NCBI RefSeq assembly: GCF_039871655.1
Contig: NZ_JBDPLZ010000005.1
Location: forward strand, 620,001-684,000
Direction: 5' to 3'
DNA from: Actinocorallia sp039871655
GTDB taxonomy: Bacteria > Actinomycetota > Actinomycetes > Streptosporangiales > Streptosporangiaceae
DNA: 64,000 nt
A program made the position numbers and the translations under genes. Below the pieces are notes generated by a model, which made no database searches, was not told the DNA's origin, and saw only the letters and a program-made list of their open reading frames with translations. Positions 23,261 to 31,289 of the stretch are shown in pieces (within the stretch, counting starts at the first letter, position 1; every line of letters starts with the position of its first letter).

Positions 23261-24015
23261 CGCTCGTCCCCGAGGAAGTGGCGGCGGTAGCGCTCGTGCA
23301 CCCCGTCCAGGTCCAGGAGGACGAAGAAGTCGACGGTGTTGAAAGCCGGGTCGTGGTGCGGGGCACCGCAGATCCAGGCGCCGAGCCGCAGGTAGGCGCG
23401 CAGCAGCGGCGGGACGTCGGCGTAGCGCGGGACGGCGTCGGGGGTGTGCGCCGGCGTCCAGGGGACGACGGGCCGGACCTGGAACTCGGCGGGGGCGGCG
23501 TGCTTTCCGGCGCCGAACAGAAGCGCCGCGGTCGCGGCCGTCTCTCCTTCCGCCAGCGGGACGGAGGCGCAGCCCGCCAGGTAGCGGTGCCCCGACAGCA
23601 GGACGTAACGCGCGATCCCCGCCCACATCAGGTTGATGACGGCGCCCGTGCGGTGCTCGGAAGCGACGCAGGCCCGTCCCATCTCCACCATGGAGGAGCG
23701 GACGGACTCGGGGAACGAACGGAGGTCGAACTCGGTCTCGGCGTAGGAGACGCCACCACGTCCCGGAGGGAGCAGACGGTACGTGCCGACGACGTCGTCC
23801 GTCGCCGTCTCGGTGACGATGAGATGATCCGCCGACTCGTCGAACAGGTCGATGTCGTGGCCCGGAACGGACGTGGGCAGCCACGCGCCCTGCTCCTGGC
23901 AGAACACGCGGTGGCGCAGCCGCTGAGCCGCGCGGACCTGCTCTTCGGTGTCGGCGATCGAAACGGTGTAGGCGGGGGCGGAGAGCTGGACGGCGTCCTG
24001 GATGGGGGTGGTCAT
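23257..24015 (-). CDS. OlsB-like N-acyltransferase / GNAT hemolysin-like family (COG3176)
   Basis: About 252 aa of the GNAT-related OlsB family, which transfers a 3-hydroxyacyl group from acyl carrier protein to the alpha-amino group of ornithine. Diagnostic segments are RLRHRVFCQEQGAW, HDIDLFDESADHLIV (matching the family's HlD-x-yD-x-ha-H pattern), VGTYRLL, EMGRACV and GAVINLMWAGIARY. Paired with the PlsC-like gene by a four-base overlap, it suggests ornithine-lipid synthesis, used by some bacteria to replace phospholipids or remodel membranes under stress. ATG 24015 is chosen; GTG 24030 is an alternative, and neither has a strong ribosome-binding site. Confidence 0.8.
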   Translation of the reverse strand: MTTPIQDAVQLSAPAYTVSIADTEEQVRAAQRLRHRVFCQEQGAWLPTSVPGHDIDLFDESADHLIVTETATDDVVGTYRLLPPGRGGVSYAETEFDLRSFPESVRSSMVEMGRACVASEHRTGAVINLMWAGIARYVLLSGHRYLAGCASVPLAEGETAATAALLFGAGKHAAPAEFQVRPVVPWTPAHTPDAVPRYADVPPLLRAYLRLGAWICGAPHHDPAFNTVDFFVLLDLDGVHERYRRHFLGDER

Positions 24016-24108
24016 GCGCAGCACGATCACCGGACAGAACGCCTTCCCGAAGAAGGTTCGCCTGCCCTCCCCGGAACTCGAGGTGAACGCTGTCCGCGCC
24101 CGCCCCGC

Positions 24109-24987
24109 TCAGGGAGCGACCTTGGAGATCACCGACTCGGCGAAGCGTTCGAGCTTCTCGATCTTCTTGGCGAGGGGTTCGGTGTCGGGGCCTTTGACGT
24201 AGGGCATGCGGAAGCCGACGATCACGTCGGTGACGCCCTTGTCCTCCAGGCGCTTGACCCCGTCCACCGTGTAGGCGTCGAGGGAGATGACGTGGATCTC
24301 GAACGGCCGGTCCGCGGTGCCCTCCTCGGCGCGCGCGGCGGCCAGCCGGGCCAGCAGGGAGTCCAGTTCCTCGGCGTCTCCGCCGCCGTGCATCCAGCCG
24401 TCGCCCAGCCGCGCGGCGCGGCGCAGCGCGGGAGCGCTGTGGCCGCCGACCAGGATCGGGATCGGCTCGGTGGGGGCCGGGGACATCTTCACGGCCGGGA
24501 AGTCGAAGAACTCGCCGTGGTACTCGAAGTAGCCGCCGCCGGTCAGGCCGCGGACCACCTCGATGGACTCGTCCATGCGCTTGCCGCGCCGCTCCCACGG
24601 CACGCCCATCACCTGGAAGTCCTCCTGCCACGGGCTGAGCCCGACGCCCAGCCCCAGCCGGTTCCCGGTCAGGCAGGCGATCGAACTCGCCTGCTTGGCC
24701 ACCAGCACCGGCGGGCGCACCGCGAGCTTGAGGACGAACGGCGTGAACCTGATCGTCGAGGTCACCGCGCCCATGGCCGCGATGAGGGTGAACGTCTCGA
24801 TGAAGTCCTTGTCCTCCAGGAACTCCCGGCTCCCGTCGGGGGTGTAGGGGTAACGGGAGTCGGACTCCTTCGGGTAGACCAGCGAGTCCGCGACGCTGAT
24901 GCTGGAGTAGCCCGCCGCCTCGGCGGCCCGCGCCAGCGGAAGGTGGTAGGACGGATCGGTCATGGCCTCGGCATAGGTGAACCGCAT
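24109..24987 (-). CDS. F420-dependent LLM-class oxidoreductase
   Basis: Luciferase-like TIM-barrel oxidoreductase (292 aa), probably using coenzyme F420. The opening MRFTYAEAM, the GAVTSTIRFTPFVLKLAVRPP strand-turn, LGVGLSPWQEDFQVMGVPWE and PIPILVGGHSAPALRRAARL are typical of mycobacterial-type LLM enzymes. The substrate is unknown, although many relatives are induced with steroid or lipid catabolism. A KstR-like box (25003-25016) overlaps a TACTAT -10 on this strand only about 11 bases from the ATG, so the transcript may be nearly leaderless and controlled separately from the kinase gene just upstream. Confidence 0.88.
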   Translation of the reverse strand: MRFTYAEAMTDPSYHLPLARAAEAAGYSSISVADSLVYPKESDSRYPYTPDGSREFLEDKDFIETFTLIAAMGAVTSTIRFTPFVLKLAVRPPVLVAKQASSIACLTGNRLGLGVGLSPWQEDFQVMGVPWERRGKRMDESIEVVRGLTGGGYFEYHGEFFDFPAVKMSPAPTEPIPILVGGHSAPALRRAARLGDGWMHGGGDAEELDSLLARLAAARAEEGTADRPFEIHVISLDAYTVDGVKRLEDKGVTDVIVGFRMPYVKGPDTEPLAKKIEKLERFAESVISKVAP

Positions 24988-25002
24988 GAGGCCGGAGCAT
25001 AG

Positions 25003-25016
25003 TAGAACCTGTTTCA
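25003..25016. promoter_or_regulatory. KstR-like operator overlapping the LLM oxidoreductase promoter
   Basis: TAGAACCTGTTTCA fits every fixed position of TnnAACnnGTTnnA, the KstR-type consensus as I recall it. It overlaps a minus-strand TACTAT (-10) and the last codon of the upstream kinase gene. Confidence 0.5.
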
Positions 25017-26267
25017 GTTCGGCAGGTCCTGTCCCGCCTGTTCGCCGGGGCACAGCGGGAGGCGCAGAACGAACCGGGCACCGCCGGAGGGGTTGTCGGC
25101 CAGCTCCAGGGTGCCGCCGTAGGTCTCGGCGATCTCGCGGGAGATGGGCAGCCCCAGGCCGCTCCCGCCCGGATCCTTGCGGCGCGCCTCTTCCGAGCGG
25201 TGGAAGCGTTCGAAGACCAGCTCGCGCTCCTCCGGGGGGATGCCGGGGCCGTCGTCGGCGACCTCCAGCACCGCGTGGGGCGGCACGGCCTCGACGGTCA
25301 CCCGGATCTCGCGTGAGGCGTGGCGGTCGGCGTTGGTCAGCAGATTGGCCAGCAGGCGGGTCAGCCGGATCCGGGAGGCGCACACGACGACCCCGGGGCT
25401 GGCGCAGCTGAGGGGCCGGTGCTTGAAGGCGTGGCGCTTCAGCTCCTCGGAGACCAGGCCGCCCAGGTCGATCGGCTCGGAGGGGATGGGCTTGTGCGCG
25501 TCGAGGCGGGTGAGCTCCAGCAGGTCGGAGACCAGGTCGTTGAGCCGCTGGGCGTCCCGCAGCACCGAGTGCAGCACCTCCTGGACGTCGGTCTCCGGGT
25601 CGGAGAGCGCCTCCTCCAGGCGCAGCTGCAGGCCCGTGAGGGGATTGCGCAGGTCGTGGGAGATGTCGGAGACGAACCGGCGCTGGCGCTCCACCGCGTC
25701 CCGCAGGGACAGGGAGATCTGGCGCTGCTGCTCGTGTGCGTGCTGGAGCCGTTCGTTGAACTCCTGGAGCTCGAAGGAGCGGGCGTAGACCTGGTTCTCC
25801 ATCGCCTCCAGGTCGGCACGGATGCCGGGGTCGGCGAGCCTGCGGGCCCGGCGCAGCCACTGCAGGAAGCCGGTGACCTCCTCGGCCTGGTGGATGATGA
25901 GCTCCACCTTCCCGTCCGGGCCGAAGACCGGCGCGGTGACCTGGCTCCAGTAGCGGTTCCGGAACGCCCCGGGCCTGCCGGGCATCTCGGCGCTCTGCTT
26001 CTGCAGTGCCACGACGCTCCGCTCGCCCGTCGCCAGCACCCGTTCGAGGGACTCGCGCAGGGTGCGGCAGCCTTTCGCTTCCGGATCGACGGGTTCGCTG
26101 GGGAAGAGGTCGAAGATGGACTTCCCGACCATCTCCTCCGGCCGCCTCTCGGACACCCGCAGGCAGGCGTCGTTGGCCGCCGCGATGATGAACTCGCGGT
26201 CCAGCAGCACGGTGGGAGAGGGACTGTCCCGGAACACCGCCCAGTAGTCGATCTTCGAGTTTCCCAT
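25014..26267 (-). CDS. PAS-domain sensor histidine kinase (orphan)
   Basis: Cytoplasmic sensor kinase (417 aa) with no membrane segment. Residues about 8-135 form a PAS domain (DSPSPTVLLDREFIIAAAND, MVGKSIFDLFP, then a PAC-like tail). A coiled-coil helix (160-195) leads to the HisKA dimerisation domain with phosphoacceptor H204 in DISHDLRNPL. The HATPase domain shows the N-box LLANLLTNADRHA, DDGPGIPPEE, the F-box VFERFHRSEEA and GGSGLGLPIS. No response regulator is adjacent. The start is taken as ATG 26267, with GTG 26270 one codon earlier. Confidence 0.9.
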   Translation of the reverse strand: MGNSKIDYWAVFRDSPSPTVLLDREFIIAAANDACLRVSERRPEEMVGKSIFDLFPSEPVDPEAKGCRTLRESLERVLATGERSVVALQKQSAEMPGRPGAFRNRYWSQVTAPVFGPDGKVELIIHQAEEVTGFLQWLRRARRLADPGIRADLEAMENQVYARSFELQEFNERLQHAHEQQRQISLSLRDAVERQRRFVSDISHDLRNPLTGLQLRLEEALSDPETDVQEVLHSVLRDAQRLNDLVSDLLELTRLDAHKPIPSEPIDLGGLVSEELKRHAFKHRPLSCASPGVVVCASRIRLTRLLANLLTNADRHASREIRVTVEAVPPHAVLEVADDGPGIPPEERELVFERFHRSEEARRKDPGGSGLGLPISREIAETYGGTLELADNPSGGARFVLRLPLCPGEQAGQDLPN

Positions 26268-26300
26268 CACGACACCGTTCGCAGAGATCTGACAGAACCA

Positions 26301-26333
26301 AAACAGGACTTTTCGCTGTACCTATTCCTGTTT
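26301..26333. promoter_or_regulatory. Inverted repeat AAACAGGA-N17-TCCTGTTT
   Basis: Perfect 8-bp arms (26301-26308 and 26326-26333) lie in the 147-base gap between the divergent PAS kinase and a small membrane-protein gene. The centre-to-centre distance of about 25 bp would suit a dimeric or looping regulator. No factor is assigned. Confidence 0.4.
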
Positions 26334-26416
26334 CGAGGCCTTCCCATGAGCCCTTAGGGGATGTTTGCCCTGGTTCTTTCTTTTCTTTGCGTGGTGTGAA
26401 GCCGGATAATCCCCGG

Positions 26417-26809
26417 GTGTTCAAGACTCTCTTCGCCCGGTCGAGCAACTTCTTCTGGTACGCGTCGGTGGGCCTCCTGCTGCTCGCGGCCTGGATGATG
26501 CTCAAGGGCCCCTACCTGGTGGTGTTCGCCGTCCCCCTGGCCGTCATCGCCGTCTTCTCGATGTGGGTGTCCTTCTCCTTCCGCAAGGCCCGCGTCGAGA
26601 TCTCCGAGAACGGCATCGCCGGCCACGGCCTCCTCCGGGTGCCGTTCATCGGCTGGAGCGAGGTCAGCAGGGTCAGCACCGTCCGCGCCATGGGCCTGAA
26701 CTACGTCCTGGTCGGCTCCTACTCCGGCCCCGGCGACTTCCGTCTCGGCCCGTTCACCCGCGCCGACATCGAGAAGATCACCGAGATCTGGGAGTCCCGG
26801 CCCGACTGA
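26417..26809 (+). CDS. Small membrane protein with PH-like domain
   Basis: A protein of about 130 residues: a short N-terminal region, two membrane helices forming a hairpin (about 10-50, WYASVGLLLLAAWMML and LVVFAVPLAVIAVFSMWVSF), then a cytoplasmic bacterial PH-like domain (ARVEISENGIAGHG, VPFIGWSEVSRVSTVRAM, FTRADIEKITEIW). Function unknown. GATAAT at 26404-26409 is a good -10 placed so that transcription would begin about at GTG 26417, suggesting a leaderless mRNA. GTG 26396 and TTG 26387 are in-frame alternatives without ribosome-binding sites. Confidence 0.65.
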   Translation: MFKTLFARSSNFFWYASVGLLLLAAWMMLKGPYLVVFAVPLAVIAVFSMWVSFSFRKARVEISENGIAGHGLLRVPFIGWSEVSRVSTVRAMGLNYVLVGSYSGPGDFRLGPFTRADIEKITEIWESRPD

Positions 26810-26848
26810 GCGGACCGGGACTCCCCGGGGCGAGGGCCTCCGGTCGGC

Positions 26849-28105
26849 TCAGGCGAAGCGGGAGCAGGCCAGAGTGGCCCCGGTGTGGGCCAGGCGGTTG
26901 AGGTAGGCGGTGGTGAAGGCCGCGGGGAAGGAGGCGGAGCGGACGGCCTCGGCGGTCCCCTCCAGGACGGTGCAGGCCTGCTCGGTCTCACCCGCGGCGA
27001 TGTGGCGGGAGACGTCGCGGAGTTCCCTGAGAACGCGCCGGGACTCCTTGACGAAGTGCTTGCCCCCGCGCTTGGAGTGCTTGTTCTTGGAGTCGTGCTC
27101 GATCTGCGCGGCGAGGTCCTTCACCTGCCGGCCGGCGGCGGTGAAACGCTCGCCCTCGACGTCGTCGAGGAGCTGGGCCAGGACACCGGGCAGGTCGGAG
27201 AGGAGGCCGGTGGCGCCGAGCCGGAGCAGCTCGTCCATGGACTCATAGGGGGCGTCGTTGACGGTGGACCAGACGGGGGTGCCCTGGGCGACGACGTTCT
27301 CCAGGACGCAGGAGGCCGAGCCGGGGACGGCACGCTCGCCGTTCTCGTAGGCGGCCACGCGGGCGGCGTAGTCGGCCCTGCAGGCGGCGCTGTCGCGGGA
27401 GTCGGTGATCCAGTGCGGCCACAGGCGGATGTAGTCGACGCCCGCCGCGATGAACGCGTCCGCGTCAGCGGGGGTGGGGATGAAGCCGAGGGTGCGCAGG
27501 CCGGGATTGAGGGCCTTGAACTCGTTGAGGGCCTGGACGGTGCGGGGGCCGACGATGACGTCCGAGGCCATGTCGTACCGCTCGGTGAGCTCGACGATCT
27601 CGGGGATGCGCGAGGACTCCTTGATGTCGAGCAGCAGCCGGACGCCGGTGCCCTGGAGCGTCGCCAGGGTCTCGGCATAAGTCGGGACGCGCTCGCCGCC
27701 GCCCGCGTCCAGGGCCTTGATCTGCTCCAGGGTGAGGTCCCTGACCCTGCCGGTGCCGTCGGTGGTGCGGTCGACGGTGTCATCGTGCATGATCACGATC
27801 GCGCCGTCCCCGGTGGAGCGCAGGTCGATCTCGATGGCGTCGACGCCCAGGGCGATCGAGTTGCGGAACGCGGCGAGGGTGTTCTCGGGGTGGCCGGGGG
27901 ACAGGCCGCGGTGGTTGACGAGGGTGAGGTCGGCGTCGGGGTAGGGGAAGAGGTCCTCGGCGGGGACGACGGTCTCGATGGGCTCGGGCGCCTTGGCGGG
28001 GGCGGCGTGGGCGGGGGCGGAGACGGCGAGCGGCACGGAGACGGCGGCGGCCAGCGCCGCCAGCGCGGTGTTGCGCGCCCATCGGCGTGAGTTCGGGATG
28101 CGCAT
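26849..28105 (-). CDS. Secreted glycerophosphodiester phosphodiesterase
   Basis: Exported enzyme (418 aa) that hydrolyses glycerophosphodiesters from deacylated lipids or wall teichoic acids to glycerol-3-phosphate. A Sec signal ends near AHAAPAKAP. The GDPD domain (about 50-330) has the catalytic NHRGLSPGHPENTLAAF (HR...EN), EIDLRSTGD and MHDDTVDRTTDGTG, plus LLLDIKESS. The C-terminal hundred residues, rich in Lys and His around residue 325, form an extra helical domain resembling FIMAH-type repeats. ATG 28105 has GAGG 7 bases upstream. Convergent with the small membrane-protein gene. Confidence 0.9.
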   Translation of the reverse strand: MRIPNSRRWARNTALAALAAAVSVPLAVSAPAHAAPAKAPEPIETVVPAEDLFPYPDADLTLVNHRGLSPGHPENTLAAFRNSIALGVDAIEIDLRSTGDGAIVIMHDDTVDRTTDGTGRVRDLTLEQIKALDAGGGERVPTYAETLATLQGTGVRLLLDIKESSRIPEIVELTERYDMASDVIVGPRTVQALNEFKALNPGLRTLGFIPTPADADAFIAAGVDYIRLWPHWITDSRDSAACRADYAARVAAYENGERAVPGSASCVLENVVAQGTPVWSTVNDAPYESMDELLRLGATGLLSDLPGVLAQLLDDVEGERFTAAGRQVKDLAAQIEHDSKNKHSKRGGKHFVKESRRVLRELRDVSRHIAAGETEQACTVLEGTAEAVRSASFPAAFTTAYLNRLAHTGATLACSRFA

Positions 28106-28291
28106 GGTTCTACCTCGGAGAGAAGGGGGGTGATCCGGGAAACCTAGGCGCCTCCGGTGATCCCCGGAGGAAGCTGAGATGAATGTCCGATTTGGGGCGT
28201 ATGTAGCGTTCCAGTGTGGGCGGCGAGAAAGAGACCTAGCCCACGTCGCCGAAGGCGGACTCCGCGGGGGGCGGAGGCTTAGGCTTACCAA

Positions 28292-28314
28292 GTGAACGAA
28301 ACCGTTTCGTTCAC
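28292..28314. promoter_or_regulatory. TetR-type operator GTGAACGAAAC-N1-GTTTCGTTCAC
   Basis: A perfect 11-bp palindrome around one central base ends 15 bases before the TetR start. Size, symmetry and position are those of an autoregulatory TetR operator controlling the tetR-mmpL unit. Confidence 0.75.
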
Positions 28315-28329
28315 CTTCGGGGAGTGGGG

Positions 28330-28932
28330 ATGGCGCTAGAGTCTCTCGATGTGGCTGAGCAGCGTCGTAGCCGGTTGTCGCCGGAGAGGGAGAGCGAGCT
28401 GCTCACGGCCGTGCTCGACCTCGTGAGGGAGGTCGGGTACGACGCGTTGACCATGGACGCGGTCGCGGCCCGGGCGCACTCCAGCAAGGCGACGCTCTAC
28501 CGGCAGTGGCGGAGCAAGCCCGAGCTGGTGGCGACGGCGCTGGCGAGGTGCGAGCGCGTGTCGCTCTCGGACATCGACACCGGAAGCCTGGCCGAGGATC
28601 TGCGGGGCATGGCCCGGTGGCTCGGCGAGCAGCTGCCCCAGGGCATGGAGCTCATGCGGGCCCTGGGGCACGCGTCGGAGCAGGACGAGGAGCTGCGGAC
28701 GGCGCTGCGAGGGCTGGTCGTCGAACCGGAGCTGGAAGGGCTCCGGCTGATGGTGGCGCGCGCGGTGGAACGGGGCGAGCTGAAGCCGGAGAACCCGGCG
28801 GCCGGGTTCGTCGCGGACATGCTGCTGGGCGGCCTGGCCGGACGCTGGCTGGTCGAAGGCCTGGACGCCGACGCCGACTACCTGCTGCGTTACGTGGACG
28901 CCGTGATCATTCCCGCTCTCGACCTCTCCTGA
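28330..28932 (+). CDS. TetR/AcrR-family repressor
   Basis: DNA-binding repressor (200 aa). The N-terminal helix-turn-helix spans AVLDLVREVGYDALTMDAVA and SSKATLYRQWRSKPELVATA, and the C-terminal domain matches the TetR_C_11/AcrR_C2 type with the ending ADYLLRYVDAVIIPALDLS. ATG 28330 has GGGGAG 5 bases upstream; GTG 28324 is within that element. A large palindrome immediately upstream is its probable operator. The MMPL transporter gene starts 71 bases downstream in the same direction, so the protein most likely represses its own efflux or lipid-export partner. Confidence 0.9.
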   Translation: MALESLDVAEQRRSRLSPERESELLTAVLDLVREVGYDALTMDAVAARAHSSKATLYRQWRSKPELVATALARCERVSLSDIDTGSLAEDLRGMARWLGEQLPQGMELMRALGHASEQDEELRTALRGLVVEPELEGLRLMVARAVERGELKPENPAAGFVADMLLGGLAGRWLVEGLDADADYLLRYVDAVIIPALDLS

Positions 28933-29003
28933 GCCGCACCCCGCTCAGAGCACTCCCTTTCCCTCCTTCTGATCTCCGATCTCTACGGGAGCTCTCTTCA
29001 GCC

Positions 29004-31193
29004 ATGGCTACTTTCCTCTACAAACTAGGGCAATTCGCCTTCCGGAGGCGGTGGTTCGTCCTCGTCGGATGGCTGCTCGCCCTGGGTCTCGCCGGCTTCG
29101 GCGCGGCCACCGCCCCGACCACGGCCGCCAGCCAGTTCTCGATCCCCGGCACCGAGTCCCAGCGGGCCTTCGACCTGCTGGCCGAACGCTTCCCCGGAAT
29201 GAGCGCGGACGGCGCGACCGCCCGCGTCGTGTTCAAGGCCCCGGACGGCGCCCAGATCACCCAGCCGGTCCAGAAGGCCAAGGTCGAGAAGGTCCTGGCC
29301 GAGCTGAAGACGGCCCCTGGCGTCCAGAGCGTGACCGACCCCTACCAGACCGGGGCCGTCAGCCAGACCCAGGCGATCGCCTACACGCAGGTCACCTACA
29401 AGGTGAATGCCGTCGAGTTCAACGCGGGGCAGCGCGAGCACCTCCTGGAGACCGTCGAGCACGGCCGGGACGGCGGCCTGACCGTCGAGGTCGGCGGTGA
29501 CGCCGTCCAGGCGAAGGCCGAGGGCGGCGTCACCGAGGCGATCGGCGTGGGCGTCTCCGCGGTCGTCCTCCTTTTGACGTTCGGCTCGCTGGTCGCCGCG
29601 GGACTCCCTCTGTTCACCGCGCTCCTGGGCATCGGCGTCTCCGTCGCGGGCATCACCGCGCTCAGCTCGACCTTCGAGTTCAACAGCACCACCCCGGTCC
29701 TGGCCACCATGATCGGCCTGGCGGTCGGCATCGACTACGCGCTGTTCATCGTCTCCCGGCACCGCTCCGAGCTCGCCGCCGGGCGCGCCCCGCTGGAGGC
29801 GGTCGGACGGGCCGTCGGCACCGCGGGCTCGGCGGTGGTGTTCGCGGGCCTGACGGTCATCATCGCGCTGGCTGGCCTCGCGGTGATCAACCTCCCGCTC
29901 CTCACCAAGATGGGCGTGGCGGCCGCGGCGGCCGTCGTCGTCGCCGTCCTGGTCGCGCTGACCCTGATCCCGGCCCTGCTCGGCCTCGCCGGGGACAAGG
30001 TGCGCTCCCGCAAGGACCGCAAGAGCACCGTCCACGTCGACGAGGAGGACTCCGGCCTCGGCGTGAGGTGGGCGAACCTCGTGCTGCGCCGCCCGGTGGC
30101 CGTGCTGCTCGCCGGCGTCGTCGGCCTGGGCGTCATGGCGATCCCCGTCGCCGATCTGACGCTCGCGCTGCCCGACGAGGGCTCCCAGCCGGTCTCCACC
30201 ACTCAGCGCAAGGCCTACGACCTGCTCTCGGAAGGCTTCGGCCCCGGCTTCAACGGCACCCTGCTGACGGTCGTCGACGTCTCCGGCAGCCAGGCGCCCC
30301 AGCAGGCCGCGCAGACGGTCGTCGCCGAGATCCAGAAGCTCAAGGGCGTCGTCGCGGTCACCCCGCCGACCTTCAACCAGGCGGGGGACACCGCGCTGGT
30401 CACCGTCATCCCGGCGACCAACCCCAGCAGTCCCGAGACCGAGAGGCTCGTTCACGCGATCCGGGACACGGGCTCGGACCTCGAGGCGGAGACCGACGCC
30501 GACCTCCTGGTCAGCGGACAGACGGCCGTCGCGATCGACCTGTCGGAGAAGCTCGACGAGGCGCTGGTGCCCTACCTCGCCCTGGTGGTGGGCCTGGCGT
30601 TCCTGCTGTTGATCCTGGTGTTCCGCTCGATCCTCGTGCCGCTCAAGGCCGCGCTGGGCTTCCTGCTGTCGGTGCTGGCCGCGCTCGGCGCCGTCGTCGC
30701 GGTGTTCCAGTGGGGCTGGCTCAAGGACCTGTTCGGCCTGGAGAACCCCGGCCCGATCATGAGCATGATGCCGATCTTCATGGTGGGCGTGGTGTTCGGC
30801 CTGGCCATGGACTACGAGGTCTTCCTCGTCACCCGGATGCGTGAGGCCCACGTGCACGGCGAGTCGCCCGAGCAATCCGTCATCACGGGCTTCCAGCACG
30901 GTGCCCGGGTGGTCACCGCCGCCGCCATCATCATGATCAGCGTGTTCGCGGGCTTCATCGGCATGGACGACGCCATGGTCAAGATGATCGGCTTCGGCCT
31001 GGCCATCGCCGTCTTCCTGGACGCCTTCGTCGTCCGCATGGCCATCGTCCCCGCTGTCCTGGCCCTGCTCGGGAAGTCCGCCTGGTGGCTGCCCGGCTGG
31101 CTCGACAAGGCCCTGCCGAACGTCGACGTCGAGGGCGAGCGCCTGAACACCCATCTGGCGGAGAAGGAGCCCGAGGTCCTCCTCCGGGCCTGA
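29004..31193 (+). CDS. MMPL-family (RND superfamily) transporter
   Basis: Large inner-membrane proton-driven exporter of 729 aa with two repeated halves, each with a long extracytoplasmic loop and a helix bundle. Proton-relay motifs of the family are present: GLAVGIDYALFIVSRHRSEL in the first half and GLAMDYEVFLVTRMREAH in the second. The N-terminus FAFRRRWFVLVGWLLALG is typical. MmpL-type proteins export lipids, siderophores or drugs. Here, control by the adjacent TetR gene suggests a substrate-induced exporter. A strong hairpin terminator follows its stop. Confidence 0.9.
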   Translation: MATFLYKLGQFAFRRRWFVLVGWLLALGLAGFGAATAPTTAASQFSIPGTESQRAFDLLAERFPGMSADGATARVVFKAPDGAQITQPVQKAKVEKVLAELKTAPGVQSVTDPYQTGAVSQTQAIAYTQVTYKVNAVEFNAGQREHLLETVEHGRDGGLTVEVGGDAVQAKAEGGVTEAIGVGVSAVVLLLTFGSLVAAGLPLFTALLGIGVSVAGITALSSTFEFNSTTPVLATMIGLAVGIDYALFIVSRHRSELAAGRAPLEAVGRAVGTAGSAVVFAGLTVIIALAGLAVINLPLLTKMGVAAAAAVVVAVLVALTLIPALLGLAGDKVRSRKDRKSTVHVDEEDSGLGVRWANLVLRRPVAVLLAGVVGLGVMAIPVADLTLALPDEGSQPVSTTQRKAYDLLSEGFGPGFNGTLLTVVDVSGSQAPQQAAQTVVAEIQKLKGVVAVTPPTFNQAGDTALVTVIPATNPSSPETERLVHAIRDTGSDLEAETDADLLVSGQTAVAIDLSEKLDEALVPYLALVVGLAFLLLILVFRSILVPLKAALGFLLSVLAALGAVVAVFQWGWLKDLFGLENPGPIMSMMPIFMVGVVFGLAMDYEVFLVTRMREAHVHGESPEQSVITGFQHGARVVTAAAIIMISVFAGFIGMDDAMVKMIGFGLAIAVFLDAFVVRMAIVPAVLALLGKSAWWLPGWLDKALPNVDVEGERLNTHLAEKEPEVLLRA

Positions 31194-31208
31194 CCCGGAT
31201 CGGAGGAA

Positions 31209-31251
31209 GGAGCGGCGGTGCGCCCGGAAAGACCGGGCGTACCGCCGCTCC
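31209..31251. terminator. Strong bidirectional hairpin terminator
   Basis: A 19-bp GC-rich stem (arms 31209-31227 and 31233-31251, one G-U pair) with a 5-base loop lies between the convergent MMPL gene and the first propeller-like gene. Confidence 0.85.
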
Positions 31252-31289
31252 GCCGTCCGGGCGCCCGTCGGCGCAAGACGGCTCCTCGG

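Noticed and set aside
22454..25081. 875-codon minus-strand frame upstream of the PlsC-like gene
   Set aside because: Only the last 268 codons show a protein family; the rest lies out of frame over the OlsB-like and LLM genes and is Arg/Gly/Pro-rich noise.
29025..31154. 709-codon minus-strand frame opposite the first MMPL gene
   Set aside because: No recognisable domain and Asp/Glu/Gly/His-rich antisense composition; the MMPL gene on the other strand has all family motifs.
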